Source of the DNA: Methylobacter sp.
Lineage (GTDB): Bacteria; Pseudomonadota; Gammaproteobacteria; Methylococcales; Methylomonadaceae
Direction of reading: 5' to 3'
NCBI GenBank assembly: GCA_030684815.1
Contig: JAUXXQ010000040.1
Location: forward strand, 1-48,952
Length of the DNA: 48,952 nucleotides
Made by a program: the position numbers and the translations under genes. The notes under the pieces were generated by a model. The model searched no databases. It was not told the origin of the DNA and was given only the letters and a program-made list of their open reading frames with translations. Each line of letters begins with the position of its first letter. Positions within the stretch are counted from its first letter, which is position 1. Of this stretch, positions 7,854 through 16,339 are shown one piece after another.

Positions 7854-9051
7854 GCTCTTGACTGATGCCGACCTTTGCGTGAAATGCGGCCTGTGTCTGC
7901 CGCATTGCCCTACCTATACGAAAACCCAAAATGAAAATGAGTCGCCGCGCGGCCGTATTGCCTTGATTCAAGCCTGGGCTGGCGGTCATTTGGCCGCCTC
8001 AAAAAAGCTGCTTGAGCATGTCGACAACTGTCTGTTATGCCGCGCCTGTGAGCGGGTTTGTCCGGCGGTAATGCCTTATGGCCGCTTGATCAACAACTTT
8101 CGCGAGCAAATGGCGGCGGATCGTGGGTCGACGCTGGCAGTGTCGCTACTGAAAACCGTGTCACACAGTAAGGCGGCCGGGCGTCTGGCACAATCCGGGT
8201 TGAAGTTTTATCAGACCACGCGCCTGCAAAAGGCGGCGCGCCTGCTCAGATTACCCAGCTTGTTAAGGCTGGCTAAAGTTGAGCGCCTGTTGCCCGATTA
8301 CCGTGAGCGGCAAGCTTTGGCAGCGTATTATCCGGCCACCGCCAAAATAAAAGGCAGTGTCGGCTTGTTCACCGGTTGTCTGGGCACTTTGCTGGATTAT
8401 GAAACGGTCACTTCGGCCATCAAGGTACTCACGGCGGCCGGATTTAATGTGGCGATACCCGCGCAGCAAGGCTGTTGCGGTGCGCTAGCTTTGCACGCTG
8501 GCGATACTGAAACGGCCAGGCAACTGGCGGCAGGCAATTGCAGCGCTTTTGCCTACAACAAACTGGACGCCATCGTCAGCATTGCCAGCGGTTGCGGCAG
8601 CCAGTTGCAGGAATATCAACAGGCTGAATTTGCCGGAAAGGTGACCGATATTAGCCAGTTTTTGATTAAGTCAAGTTGTGATTTCAGTGCCCGGTTATCG
8701 CCATTGGCGGCGTCGGTGTGCCTGCATACGCCGTGCTCGCTGAAAAACGTCATGCGCGAGGAACACGGGGCATTAGAGCTGCTGCAACAAACCCCCGGCA
8801 TTAAACTGACGCCACTGCCTGTATCGGTGCAATGCTGCGGTTCGGCTGGCAGTTATATGCTGGATCATCCTCAAATGGCGGAAGCGCTGTTGGGCGATTT
8901 ATTGGCGCTGGCTTTGGAACGGCAGCCGGAATATCTGCTCAGCTCGAATATCGGCTGCGCGTTGCATATCGCGGCGGGATTACGGGAGCGCGGCATTAAG
9001 CTGGAAGTGCTGCATCCGATTGTGTTAATCGCGCGGCAATTGAGGCACTGA
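7846..9051 (+). CDS. glcF: GlcF-like glycolate oxidase iron-sulfur subunit
   Basis: A 401-residue Fe-S protein. Two 4Fe-4S motifs stand at the N-terminus (CVKCGLCLPHCP and CLLCRACERVCP). Two cysteine-rich CCG domains follow, seen in QQGCCGALALHAGD and QCCGSAGSYMLDHP. This is the architecture of GlcF and related heterodisulfide-reductase-like subunits that pass electrons from a flavoprotein oxidase. The ATG at 7846 gives the typical N-terminus MNKLLTDADLCVKCG; an upstream frame start at 7720 only overlaps the preceding gene. No GlcD/GlcE partner is adjacent. Confidence 0.88.
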   Translation: MNKLLTDADLCVKCGLCLPHCPTYTKTQNENESPRGRIALIQAWAGGHLAASKKLLEHVDNCLLCRACERVCPAVMPYGRLINNFREQMAADRGSTLAVSLLKTVSHSKAAGRLAQSGLKFYQTTRLQKAARLLRLPSLLRLAKVERLLPDYRERQALAAYYPATAKIKGSVGLFTGCLGTLLDYETVTSAIKVLTAAGFNVAIPAQQGCCGALALHAGDTETARQLAAGNCSAFAYNKLDAIVSIASGCGSQLQEYQQAEFAGKVTDISQFLIKSSCDFSARLSPLAASVCLHTPCSLKNVMREEHGALELLQQTPGIKLTPLPVSVQCCGSAGSYMLDHPQMAEALLGDLLALALERQPEYLLSSNIGCALHIAAGLRERGIKLEVLHPIVLIARQLRH

Positions 9052-9071
9052 TAACAGCGCCCATAAAAACA

Positions 9072-9142
9072 AAAGCCACGAAATTTCTGTGTTTTTTCGT
9101 GGCTTTCGTGGACAATTATTGGAGCTGTTCTTTTCAGGAAAT
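9072..9142. repeat. Partial copy of the CCACGAAA dispersed repeat
   Basis: The hairpin core at 9075-9113 (GCCACGAAA with TTTCGTGGC) is followed by GACAATT and a TCTTTTCAGGAAAT tail. The same core and tail occur at 16134-16335, 33045-33207 and 40818-40979. This copy lacks the distal GTAACTTCTCATTA arms. Confidence 0.75.
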
Positions 9143-9177
9143 CATCTAAAAGGCTGCCTTTATTTTTCAACCAGGTA

Positions 9178-9984
9178 TCAGGCTTTAACTTCCTCATAGC
9201 GCTGACGGTAGTTGTGGCCGTAAAAAATCTCGGTCACTTCCTTATGCAGCTTGTTTTCTATTTCCGCTTTTTGCTCGGCGGACAGGTCGCATTCCTTTTC
9301 GAACAAATAATTTTCCAGCTCGGTTTCCTTGAGCATCATTTTGGTGTGGAAAATGTTCTCTTGGTACACATTCACGTCAATCATCTGGTAACTTTCTTGC
9401 GTATCTAAGGCAATATAATCCTGGATGGAGGTGATTTTGTGGTCGATATAATGCTTTCTGCCGGAAATGTCGCGGGTAAAGCCGCGCACTTTATAATCCA
9501 TAGTCACCACGTCGGATTCAAAGCTGTGGATCAGGTAATTCAGCGCTTTCAACGGCGAAATCCGGCCGCAGGTGGACACGTCAATATCGGCACGAAAGGT
9601 GCTAATGCCGTTATCGGGATGGCTTTCGGGATAGGTATGCACGGTGATATGGCTCTTATCCAAATGCGCCAGCACTGTTTCCGGCAACGGGCCGGGCGAC
9701 TGGCTGTTCATGCTCGGCGGCGGCGGGGCGTCGCCTTCGGAAATCAGCATAGTGACGCTGGCGCCTTGCGGCTCATAGTCTTGGCGGGCAATATTAAGGA
9801 CTTGTGCACCGATAATTTCGGCGACATCCTTCAGGATTTGAGTCAACTTGTCAGCATTATAGGCTTCATCGATATACTCGATATAAGCCTGCTGCTGTTC
9901 AGCCGGTGCGTAGCAAATATCATATATATTGAAACTGAGCGACTTTGTTAAATTATTAAAGCCGTGTAATTGCAATTTATTCAA
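9178..9984 (-). CDS. speD: S-adenosylmethionine decarboxylase proenzyme
   Basis: Makes decarboxylated SAM, the aminopropyl donor for spermidine. The 268-residue length and sequence fit the E. coli-type (class 1A) SpeD. The self-cleavage site is [12 protein letters not shown], where Ser111 becomes the pyruvoyl group. Other conserved blocks are [20 protein letters not shown] and [15 protein letters not shown]. The OsmC gene starts upstream on the same strand 5 bp away, forming an operon. The speD-OsmC-crp/vfr neighbourhood is the same as in pseudomonads. Confidence 0.95.
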   Translation of the reverse strand: MNKLQLHGFNNLTKSLSFNIYDICYAPAEQQQAYIEYIDEAYNADKLTQILKDVAEIIGAQVLNIARQDYEPQGASVTMLISEGDAPPPPSMNSQSPGPLPETVLAHLDKSHITVHTYPESHPDNGISTFRADIDVSTCGRISPLKALNYLIHSFESDVVTMDYKVRGFTRDISGRKHYIDHKITSIQDYIALDTQESYQMIDVNVYQENIFHTKMMLKETELENYLFEKECDLSAEQKAEIENKLHKEVTEIFYGHNYRQRYEEVKA

Positions 9985-9989
9985 AATAG

Positions 9990-10406
9990 TTAAACCTCGA
10001 TAACTTCAAAATCATGGGTGATTTCCACCGCTTTGCTTAGCATGATAGACGCAGAACAATATTTTTCTGCGGATAATTTCACCGCCCTTTCAACAGCCGA
10101 AGCCTTTAAATCATGGCCGGTAACGATAAAATGCAGATGAATTTTGCTGAATACGCTCGGAATGGCATCGACCCGTTCGGCGCTGACCTCCGCAACACAT
10201 TTAACCAGGTCATTCCTGCCTTTTTGTAAAATTTGCACCACATCAAAAGATGAACAGCCGCCTACGCCCAGCAACAGCATCTCCATTGGGCGCATGCCCA
10301 TATTGCGACCGCCATGGTCGGGCGGCCCATCCATCACGACAGCATGGCCGCTGCCGGTTTCGCCGACAAACATGACGCCGTCAACCCATTTGACTGTTAC
10401 TTGCAT
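9990..10406 (-). CDS. OsmC family protein
   Basis: A 138-residue OsmC/Ohr-fold protein. The two reactive cysteines are visible in [14 protein letters not shown] and [12 protein letters not shown], the pattern of thiol-dependent peroxidases of the YhfA/OsmC subgroup. It is translated directly ahead of speD (5-bp gap). The gene is also conserved next to crp/vfr in other gammaproteobacteria. Confidence 0.92.
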   Translation of the reverse strand: MQVTVKWVDGVMFVGETGSGHAVVMDGPPDHGGRNMGMRPMEMLLLGVGGCSSFDVVQILQKGRNDLVKCVAEVSAERVDAIPSVFSKIHLHFIVTGHDLKASAVERAVKLSAEKYCSASIMLSKAVEITHDFEVIEV

Positions 10407-10440
10407 TGTTTTTCCCAGTTAAAAATGACCCATAGAGTAG

Positions 10441-10805
10441 CTTGACATCCTCCCCAGCTAAAGCACGGGGATTCCTGATGTGAACCAGGAGTGGGATTGT
10501 ATCGCTACTGCCCACTGGTTTCTGCTGCTGACGGCATTACTGCACCGTTCACTTCACAGACTAGCCCCGTCTGACCGACGGTTGGCTTACTTTTTAAAAC
10601 GGTTATGCAGGCTTCACACAGTTTGCTTGGTAAGCGCGAGTTGTGATTTTGAAGCCTTTTAAAACTTAAGTTGCCGTCATTGAGAGAGCCGATAGCGTCC
10701 TCTGGTAGCAAGAGTCGATTTTAACACAATGGAAGGATTTAACACGATGAGAAATACGAAACTGAGCCGCTTACATTCCCGCCCTGAACGGCGGGGCTGG
10801 TGATA
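10441..10805 (-). mobile_element. IS200/IS605-type relic (TnpB 3' end and hairpin ends)
   Basis: On the minus strand this stretch ends with a hairpin of the GGAATCCCCG...GGGGAGGATGTCAA type, characteristic of the right end of IS200/IS605 tnpB elements. It begins at about 10780-10800 with another subterminal hairpin (CCCGCC/GGCGGG). Between them an open frame (10505-10711) resembles only a variable TnpB C-terminus. Paired segments near 10481-10520 (CCAG.AGTGGG with CCCACTGG) resemble the reRNA/omegaRNA scaffold of such elements. No catalytic TnpB domain remains, so this is a deletion derivative or non-autonomous element. Confidence 0.6.
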
Positions 10806-10904
10806 AAAACAGGTATTGCCAGAGTGGCAATGTTGATTTTTTTGCTAAAATCCTGCATTGTTGGCGTCTCCTAACACGGCACTGATGACTGATGAATAGC
10901 TGCT

Positions 10905-11561
10905 ATGACGATTAACGCCCACAAAACCCCATATAAAGAAGCGTTGGAACAACTCTTACGTTTTTGCCATATAAAAAAATATCCCGCCAAAACCACCATT
11001 ATCCGCCCCGGCGACACCGGCGACCGGCTGTATTTCATTGTCAACGGCTCGGTCAGTGTTTGCGTGGAAGAAGCCGAAGGGGGACACGAACTGATTCTTG
11101 CTTACTTAAACAAAAACGAATTTATCGGCGAAATCGGCATTTTCAAAGCCACTGTACCGCGAAAAGTCAGCGTCAAAACGCGTAGTGAATGCCATTTGGC
11201 CGAAATAAGCTATGACCGGTTCCGCCAGATTTTAAGAAAAGAGCTGCAGGAACATAGCGTCGACCTCTTCTTCATGATCGGTGAACAGTTATCGTCACGC
11301 CTATTAACCACCAGCCGCAACTTATGCGACCTAGCGTTTATGGATGTGGAAGGTCGTATTGCCCGCACCTTGCTGGATTTATGCAAAAGCCCGGATGCAA
11401 TAACCCATCCTGACGGTATGCAACTGCATATTTCCCGACAAGAAATAAGCCGTATGGTCAGCTGCTCAAGGGAAATGGCCGGACGCGTGTTAAAAGAGCT
11501 GGAAAACAAGAAGCTGATCACTGCGCACGGCAAGACTATCGTGGTATTTGGCACGCGTTAG
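10905..11561 (+). CDS. CRP/Vfr/Clp family transcriptional regulator
   Basis: A 218-residue CRP-family protein with an N-terminal cyclic-nucleotide fold (RPGDTGDRLYFIVNGSVSV, GEIGIF) and a C-terminal winged HTH (SRQEISRMVSCSREMAGR). Aligned by eye to E. coli CRP, the phosphate-binding Arg82 is kept but Ser83 is Lys. Thr127-Ser128 are kept (LLTTSRNLCDLAF). The HTH and the ECHLAEISY segment look closer to Xanthomonas Clp, which answers to cyclic di-GMP, than to cAMP-CRP. It is divergent from the OsmC-speD pair beyond the IS relic. Confidence 0.88.
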   Translation: MTINAHKTPYKEALEQLLRFCHIKKYPAKTTIIRPGDTGDRLYFIVNGSVSVCVEEAEGGHELILAYLNKNEFIGEIGIFKATVPRKVSVKTRSECHLAEISYDRFRQILRKELQEHSVDLFFMIGEQLSSRLLTTSRNLCDLAFMDVEGRIARTLLDLCKSPDAITHPDGMQLHISRQEISRMVSCSREMAGRVLKELENKKLITAHGKTIVVFGTR

Positions 11562-11564
11562 GCG

Positions 11565-12425
11565 TTATTCTTTCCGGTTAACCAAACCTTCAACCAACTG
11601 GCGCAGTTTATTTTGGATGAGGCGGGTGTTTTCAGGCCCCATGCGCAACATCTGTTTATGTATCGGGCTTGACGACTCCAGTTGCGGGTCGGCGAATTTA
11701 TAATTGACCGCATGTTTGACCACGGCAATGTCGCCCTCCACAACCGGCGCGGCCAGAATCACCGCCACCGACTTTGTGAAAATATCTTCCAGGCCGTATT
11801 CTTCCGGGTAACTGAACTCGCTAAAGACCTGTAACAATAATGGCCTGAATTTTTTATAGGTGTCCAGTGCCGCCTGGGTATCCAGCGCATCAATTGCCGC
11901 CGCCAATTTGTCATAACGCCGATAACTTTCACTGGCGATCACCAGCTTTTCATTAGCCTGAACGACTGCAAACGGCTGCCCCAGTTTAAGAAAGCGCAGG
12001 TGTTTTTCAAGGCGTAAGTCCTGCGAAAAATCATTGGCAATCAGCATATATTTCCTAATCAGCTGGTCAGTATTCAGCCAGCCGGCAAGTCCAGGGGCGA
12101 TTGCCGTTACCTCATCCCGGAACAGCGCGTCACTGTGCTCAAGCACCGGCAACACAAAGGACGCCTCTTGCTGAAGCTCGACAATATCATCCGTACTGGC
12201 GCCTTCTTGCTCATCAAGCGCTTCACTGAGCAATAAAGCATCAATTGCCGCCTTATCTTTCTCAACTGAAGGCAACGCCAACGTTTGCATGTCCAGTCCT
12301 GTGTCCACGCCAGCCTGCTGTTGCAGATAAAACCAAGCGCCTCCCGCTAAAGCCAGCACAATAAGCGCCTTAAACATAAAGCCAGAGCTTTTTTTATCGT
12401 TAGTTTTTTGATCGTATCGGCTCAT
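11565..12425 (-). CDS. DUF3014 family membrane-anchored protein
   Basis: A protein of about 286 residues with one N-terminal TM segment (about residues 18-37) and a periplasmic helical domain. The C-terminal blocks YRRYDKLAAAIDALD, YKKFRPLL and HKQMLRMGPENTRLIQ are typical of DUF3014. Function is unknown. The ATG at 12425 has TGAGG about 7 bp upstream and is preferred to a TTG four codons earlier. Its stop lies 3 bp from the convergent crp-type gene end. Confidence 0.8.
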   Translation of the reverse strand: MSRYDQKTNDKKSSGFMFKALIVLALAGGAWFYLQQQAGVDTGLDMQTLALPSVEKDKAAIDALLLSEALDEQEGASTDDIVELQQEASFVLPVLEHSDALFRDEVTAIAPGLAGWLNTDQLIRKYMLIANDFSQDLRLEKHLRFLKLGQPFAVVQANEKLVIASESYRRYDKLAAAIDALDTQAALDTYKKFRPLLLQVFSEFSYPEEYGLEDIFTKSVAVILAAPVVEGDIAVVKHAVNYKFADPQLESSSPIHKQMLRMGPENTRLIQNKLRQLVEGLVNRKE

Positions 12426-12564
12426 AAAAAACCTCAAGACGTGGCAATTTATAACAACTGCCGCAACCGGCAGAACTCATGTTAAATTTCAGGGAATGGA
12501 CAGGTGGTGCGATAAAAGATCGGGTTATACCAACCCGACCTTTATAGGATTGATTAGCTAAAGC

Positions 12565-14376
12565 TTAGTTCTTGGACGCCCTTTTACGCTCGTTTTCAGT
12601 CAACAATTTCTTGCGCAAACGTATCGATTTTGGCGTCACCTCAACCAATTCATCTTCGGCAATAAATTCCAGCGCCTGTTCCAGCGTCATTTTTTGGATT
12701 CTGGCCAGCACCAAACTTTCATCGGTACCCGAGGCGCGCACGTTAGTCAGCGGTTTTGGTTTGGTCGGGTTAACGGTCAAATCATTGGTGCGCGAATGCA
12801 GACCCACCAACATGCCTTCATAAACTTCATCGCCGTTGACCAGCAATAACTCGCCACGTTCCTGTAACGGATGCAACGAATAAGTCACCGCTTTACCGGC
12901 CACCATGGAAATCATCACGCCACGCGAACGGTTGCCCACTTCGCCGGGTTTCATCGGGCCGTAATGGTCGAATACATGATAGAGCAAACCGGAACCTGAC
13001 GTAGCTGTCATAAATTCAGTTTGAAAACCAATCAAACCGCGTGACGGCATCATGTATTCCAAACGAATACGACCTTTGCCATCCGGCACCATATTGGTCA
13101 AATCGCCTTTGCGCTCGCCCAATTTTTCCATGATGGTGCCTTGGTGGATTTCTTCCACTTCGATAGTCACCATTTCAAACGGCTCGCACTTTTTACCGTC
13201 GATTTCCTTCAAGATAACTTCAGGACGCGATACACCCATTTCAAAGCCTTCGCGACGCATGTTTTCAATCAACACCGACAAATGCAACTCGCCACGGCCG
13301 GATACTTTAAATTTATCTGGGTCTCCCGTGTCTTCAACTTTCAGCGCGACGTTATGTTGCAATTCTTTGTCCAAGCGGTCGCGGATTTGGCGGGTCGTGA
13401 CAAACTTGCCTTCGCGGCCTGCAAACGGCGAGTTATTGACCTGAAAAGTCATCGTCACCGTCGGCTCATCAACCGTTAACGGCGTCATCACTTCGACCGC
13501 ATCGGGATGGCAAATCGTATCTGAAATTTCCAGCTTTTCAATACCGGCAAAGGCAATGATGTCGCCGGCACGCGCTTCTTGCACTTCAACGCGGTCTAAA
13601 CCGTGAAAACCGTAAACTTGCAGCATACGACCTTTACGCTCGACGCCTTCGCGGTTGACGATGACCAGGGGTTGGTTAGGCTTAATGCTGCCGCGCTGAA
13701 TCCGGCCAATACCGATAACGCCGGTATAGGTATTGTAATCCAGGCTAGTCACCTGCATTTGGAAAGGCCCGTCCATATCAACCGGCGGCGGACTCACTTT
13801 AGACACAATGGTTTCAAACAACGGTGTCATATCGCCACCGGTGACCGTGTGTTCCAGACCGGCATAGCCGTTGATGGCTGAGGCAAATACAATAGGAAAA
13901 TCAAGCTGTTCGTCGGTGGCACCCAAACGGTCGAATAAATCGAAAGTTTGGTCGACAACCCAATCAGGGCGCGCGCCGGGACGGTCGATTTTATTGATAA
14001 CGACGATAGGCTTCAGCCCCAAAGCAAAGGCTTTTTGAGTCACAAAACGGGTTTGTGGCATCGGGCCATCAACCGCATCAACTAACAATAAGACCGAATC
14101 GACCATCGATAAAACCCGCTCGACTTCGCCACCAAAATCGGCATGGCCTGGGGTGTCGACGATATTAATATGGTAGCCATTCCAGTCCAGCGCGGTGTTT
14201 TTCGCCAAAATGGTGATGCCGCGTTCTTTTTCAATATCGTTGGAATCCATGATGCGCTCAGTCACTTTCGTGTGAGCGGCAAAGGTGCCGGACTGTTGCA
14301 ATAATTTGTCCACCAAGGTCGTTTTACCGTGGTCAACGTGGGCAATAATTGCAATATTTCTTAATTTTTCGATCAC
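12565..14376 (-). CDS. typA: Translational GTPase TypA/BipA
   Basis: A 603-residue ribosome-binding GTPase involved in 50S assembly and stress or cold adaptation. G-motifs are intact: AHVDHGKTT (G1), RGITI (G2), DTPGHADF (G3) and NKIDRPGAR (G4). EF-G-like domains II, III and V follow, then the BipA-specific C-terminal domain ([22 protein letters not shown]). The length equals the family norm. Confidence 0.97.
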   Translation of the reverse strand: MIEKLRNIAIIAHVDHGKTTLVDKLLQQSGTFAAHTKVTERIMDSNDIEKERGITILAKNTALDWNGYHINIVDTPGHADFGGEVERVLSMVDSVLLLVDAVDGPMPQTRFVTQKAFALGLKPIVVINKIDRPGARPDWVVDQTFDLFDRLGATDEQLDFPIVFASAINGYAGLEHTVTGGDMTPLFETIVSKVSPPPVDMDGPFQMQVTSLDYNTYTGVIGIGRIQRGSIKPNQPLVIVNREGVERKGRMLQVYGFHGLDRVEVQEARAGDIIAFAGIEKLEISDTICHPDAVEVMTPLTVDEPTVTMTFQVNNSPFAGREGKFVTTRQIRDRLDKELQHNVALKVEDTGDPDKFKVSGRGELHLSVLIENMRREGFEMGVSRPEVILKEIDGKKCEPFEMVTIEVEEIHQGTIMEKLGERKGDLTNMVPDGKGRIRLEYMMPSRGLIGFQTEFMTATSGSGLLYHVFDHYGPMKPGEVGNRSRGVMISMVAGKAVTYSLHPLQERGELLLVNGDEVYEGMLVGLHSRTNDLTVNPTKPKPLTNVRASGTDESLVLARIQKMTLEQALEFIAEDELVEVTPKSIRLRKKLLTENERKRASKN

Positions 14377-14558
14377 TTTATATGTACTCTAGGTTTAAAT
14401 AAACAAATGTAGCCTGCGTTGCGCGCAGACTTTTAAGCATGAGGCGTGCCGCTGCACGCTAATGGATTAAGTGCGGGGGGAAGAAAGGACGGCGTACCGT
14501 CATCACTGCTGTTTAGATTTTGTTGGACACACCCTGCTTGGTCCAAGTTGGAAATGCC

Positions 14559-14951
14559 TTAACTTTGCTCCCAAGGCAAACCTTGAAAACGCCAACCGCC
14601 CAAATTGCCGCGATGTTTGCGTGCATCCAAAGCGCCTTCAAAACCGTCGACAATATTGATTAACCATTGATAACCTGCCGCTTCCAATGCTTTTGCCGCA
14701 TCCAGCGAACGTTGTCCGCTACGGCACAGCAATAAAACCGGCGCCGCAGGATTAGCTGCAACGTGTTTGACGTTAGCAACAAAATGTGGATTAACCTGCC
14801 AATCGGGCGCTTCCTTCCAGGGAATCAATAGCGCGCCCGGCGGATGACCGACAAAAGCATATTCAACGCTGCTTCTTACATCCACCAATACCGCATCGGA
14901 ATTATTTTGTAACAAATCCCACGCTTGCTGCGGATCTAAATTTTCTATCAT
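14559..14951 (-). CDS. Rhodanese-like domain protein
   Basis: A 130-residue single-domain sulfurtransferase. The active-site loop is CRSGQRS, with the catalytic Cys in LLLCRSGQRSLDAA and the usual VLVDVRSSVEY block near the start. It is cytoplasmic, with no signal peptide. It lies about 180 bp upstream of typA on the same strand; the physiological sulfur donor and acceptor are unknown. Confidence 0.92.
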   Translation of the reverse strand: MIENLDPQQAWDLLQNNSDAVLVDVRSSVEYAFVGHPPGALLIPWKEAPDWQVNPHFVANVKHVAANPAAPVLLLCRSGQRSLDAAKALEAAGYQWLINIVDGFEGALDARKHRGNLGGWRFQGLPWEQS

Positions 14952-15133
14952 GTTGTCATCTCTCTGTGCGCCTTAGGCGACATTTTATTGCCACGCCCAA
15001 AAGGCGGAAAAAACAGTTTTTGGTCGGCTATTATCGCATCCCCTAAGCCACGGTCAAGAAATCGACTCATGACAAGGTCATTAGCCCCGTCTGTACGGCC
15101 TTACCCAATCACAAAAAACCAAGCCGTTAGCGG

Positions 15134-16024
15134 TTAAACCCGATGTGCCAGCCATTCCTGCAAAAAATCCATGAAACCTCTGACCTTGGCCGATAAATAT
15201 TTTCGATGCGGATAGACTGCATGGACATCCAACGGCGGCGAGGTGTAATCTTCCAACACAACTTTCAGCCGGCCTTTTTCAATATCCCTACCGACAATAT
15301 ACAGCGGCAGCATCACCAATCCTAAGCCGCTAATGGCGGCGATGCGGATAGGATCGGCCGCATTGGCCTGCATCCGCCCTGAAACCATGATACCGGTATA
15401 ACCCGCCTCCCCTTTAAACAGCCATTTATTCCTGGGCGCAATGGCCCAATTCACCAGACAACTGTGATTTTCCAAATCTTCCGGCGTCTCTGGAATGCCA
15501 TGGCGCGCAAAATAATCAGCCGACCCACAAACCACCAGCGACGAACTGGCCAATTTCCGAGCGATCATGCTGGTGTCATCTAACGCGCCCAAGGAAATCG
15601 CAATATCGATGCCTTCATCAATCAAATCACCGAGGCTGCTTTGCAAAATCATTTCAATGGTCAAATCGGGATGCAGTTTCAAAAACTCAGACACCGCATG
15701 AGAAATATGTGTGGCACCGATCACCGGCGGCGCGCTAATCCGTAAAACCCCTCTAGGCTCAGTTTGTAAATGGGTGACGGCGGCTTCCATTTCCTCAACT
15801 TCAAGCAACACCTGCTGACAGCGCTCCAAATAAGACGCGCCCACATCGGTCAGGCTTAAACTACGCGTGGTGCGATTGAACAAGCGTGTCCCCAACACAT
15901 TCTCAAGGTGCATAATATGTTTGGTGGTCATGGCTCTGGAAATATCCAAATCGCGTGCGCCCCCGGCAAAACTTCCGGCCTTGGCCACGCGGACAAAAAC
16001 ATTCATGCTGGTCAATTTATCCAT
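15134..16024 (-). CDS. LysR family transcriptional regulator
   Basis: A 296-residue regulator of the AaeR/DsdC-like LysR subgroup. The N-terminal HTH reads MDKLTSMNVFVRVAKAGSF and then LFNRTTRSLSLTDVG. The effector domain starts near GVLRISAPPVIG. No divergent target gene lies immediately upstream: the next 315 bp are repeat DNA. Its regulon therefore cannot be guessed from context. Confidence 0.9.
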   Translation of the reverse strand: MDKLTSMNVFVRVAKAGSFAGGARDLDISRAMTTKHIMHLENVLGTRLFNRTTRSLSLTDVGASYLERCQQVLLEVEEMEAAVTHLQTEPRGVLRISAPPVIGATHISHAVSEFLKLHPDLTIEMILQSSLGDLIDEGIDIAISLGALDDTSMIARKLASSSLVVCGSADYFARHGIPETPEDLENHSCLVNWAIAPRNKWLFKGEAGYTGIMVSGRMQANAADPIRIAAISGLGLVMLPLYIVGRDIEKGRLKVVLEDYTSPPLDVHAVYPHRKYLSAKVRGFMDFLQEWLAHRV

Positions 16025-16133
16025 TCTACAATCCGCCTACGAGTCATCGCCTAATGGGCACAGTTTCAAGCTACATAATAGGGGAAATGGGCTGATTTCT
16101 CATTAATAATCGAGTAAATCCATGAAAAAAGCT

Positions 16134-16335
16134 GACGTCTCATTAATGGCAGGCTGGCAAGATTATCGCCACGAAACACACAATAAACGTAACTACTCAG
16201 CGGAAAATGAAATATCAAAAATTGTCCACGAAAAACACGAAAGCCACGAAATTTTCGTGTTTTTCGTGCTAAGCGTGGATCTTATTTTTACAGATCATCA
16301 TCATCAAGAAATGTTATTTCTCAGAAATGGCCTAA
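16134..16335. repeat. MITE-like dispersed repeat, copy 2
   Basis: This fills most of the 315-bp gap between the LysR gene and the polysaccharide genes. It begins with a TCTCATTAATGGCAGG arm and has a central hairpin at 16224-16279 (GTCCACGAAAAACACGAAAG against TTTCGTG...CGTGGA). It ends with CATCAAGAAATGTTATT and a GAAATGGCCTAA arm. The other copies are at 9072, 33045 and 40818. No ORF inside it is credible. Confidence 0.75.
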
Positions 16336-16339
16336 ACGC

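Noticed and set aside
9439-9951. 170-residue plus-strand ORF
   Set aside because: Antisense to speD; no recognisable domain and low-complexity composition.
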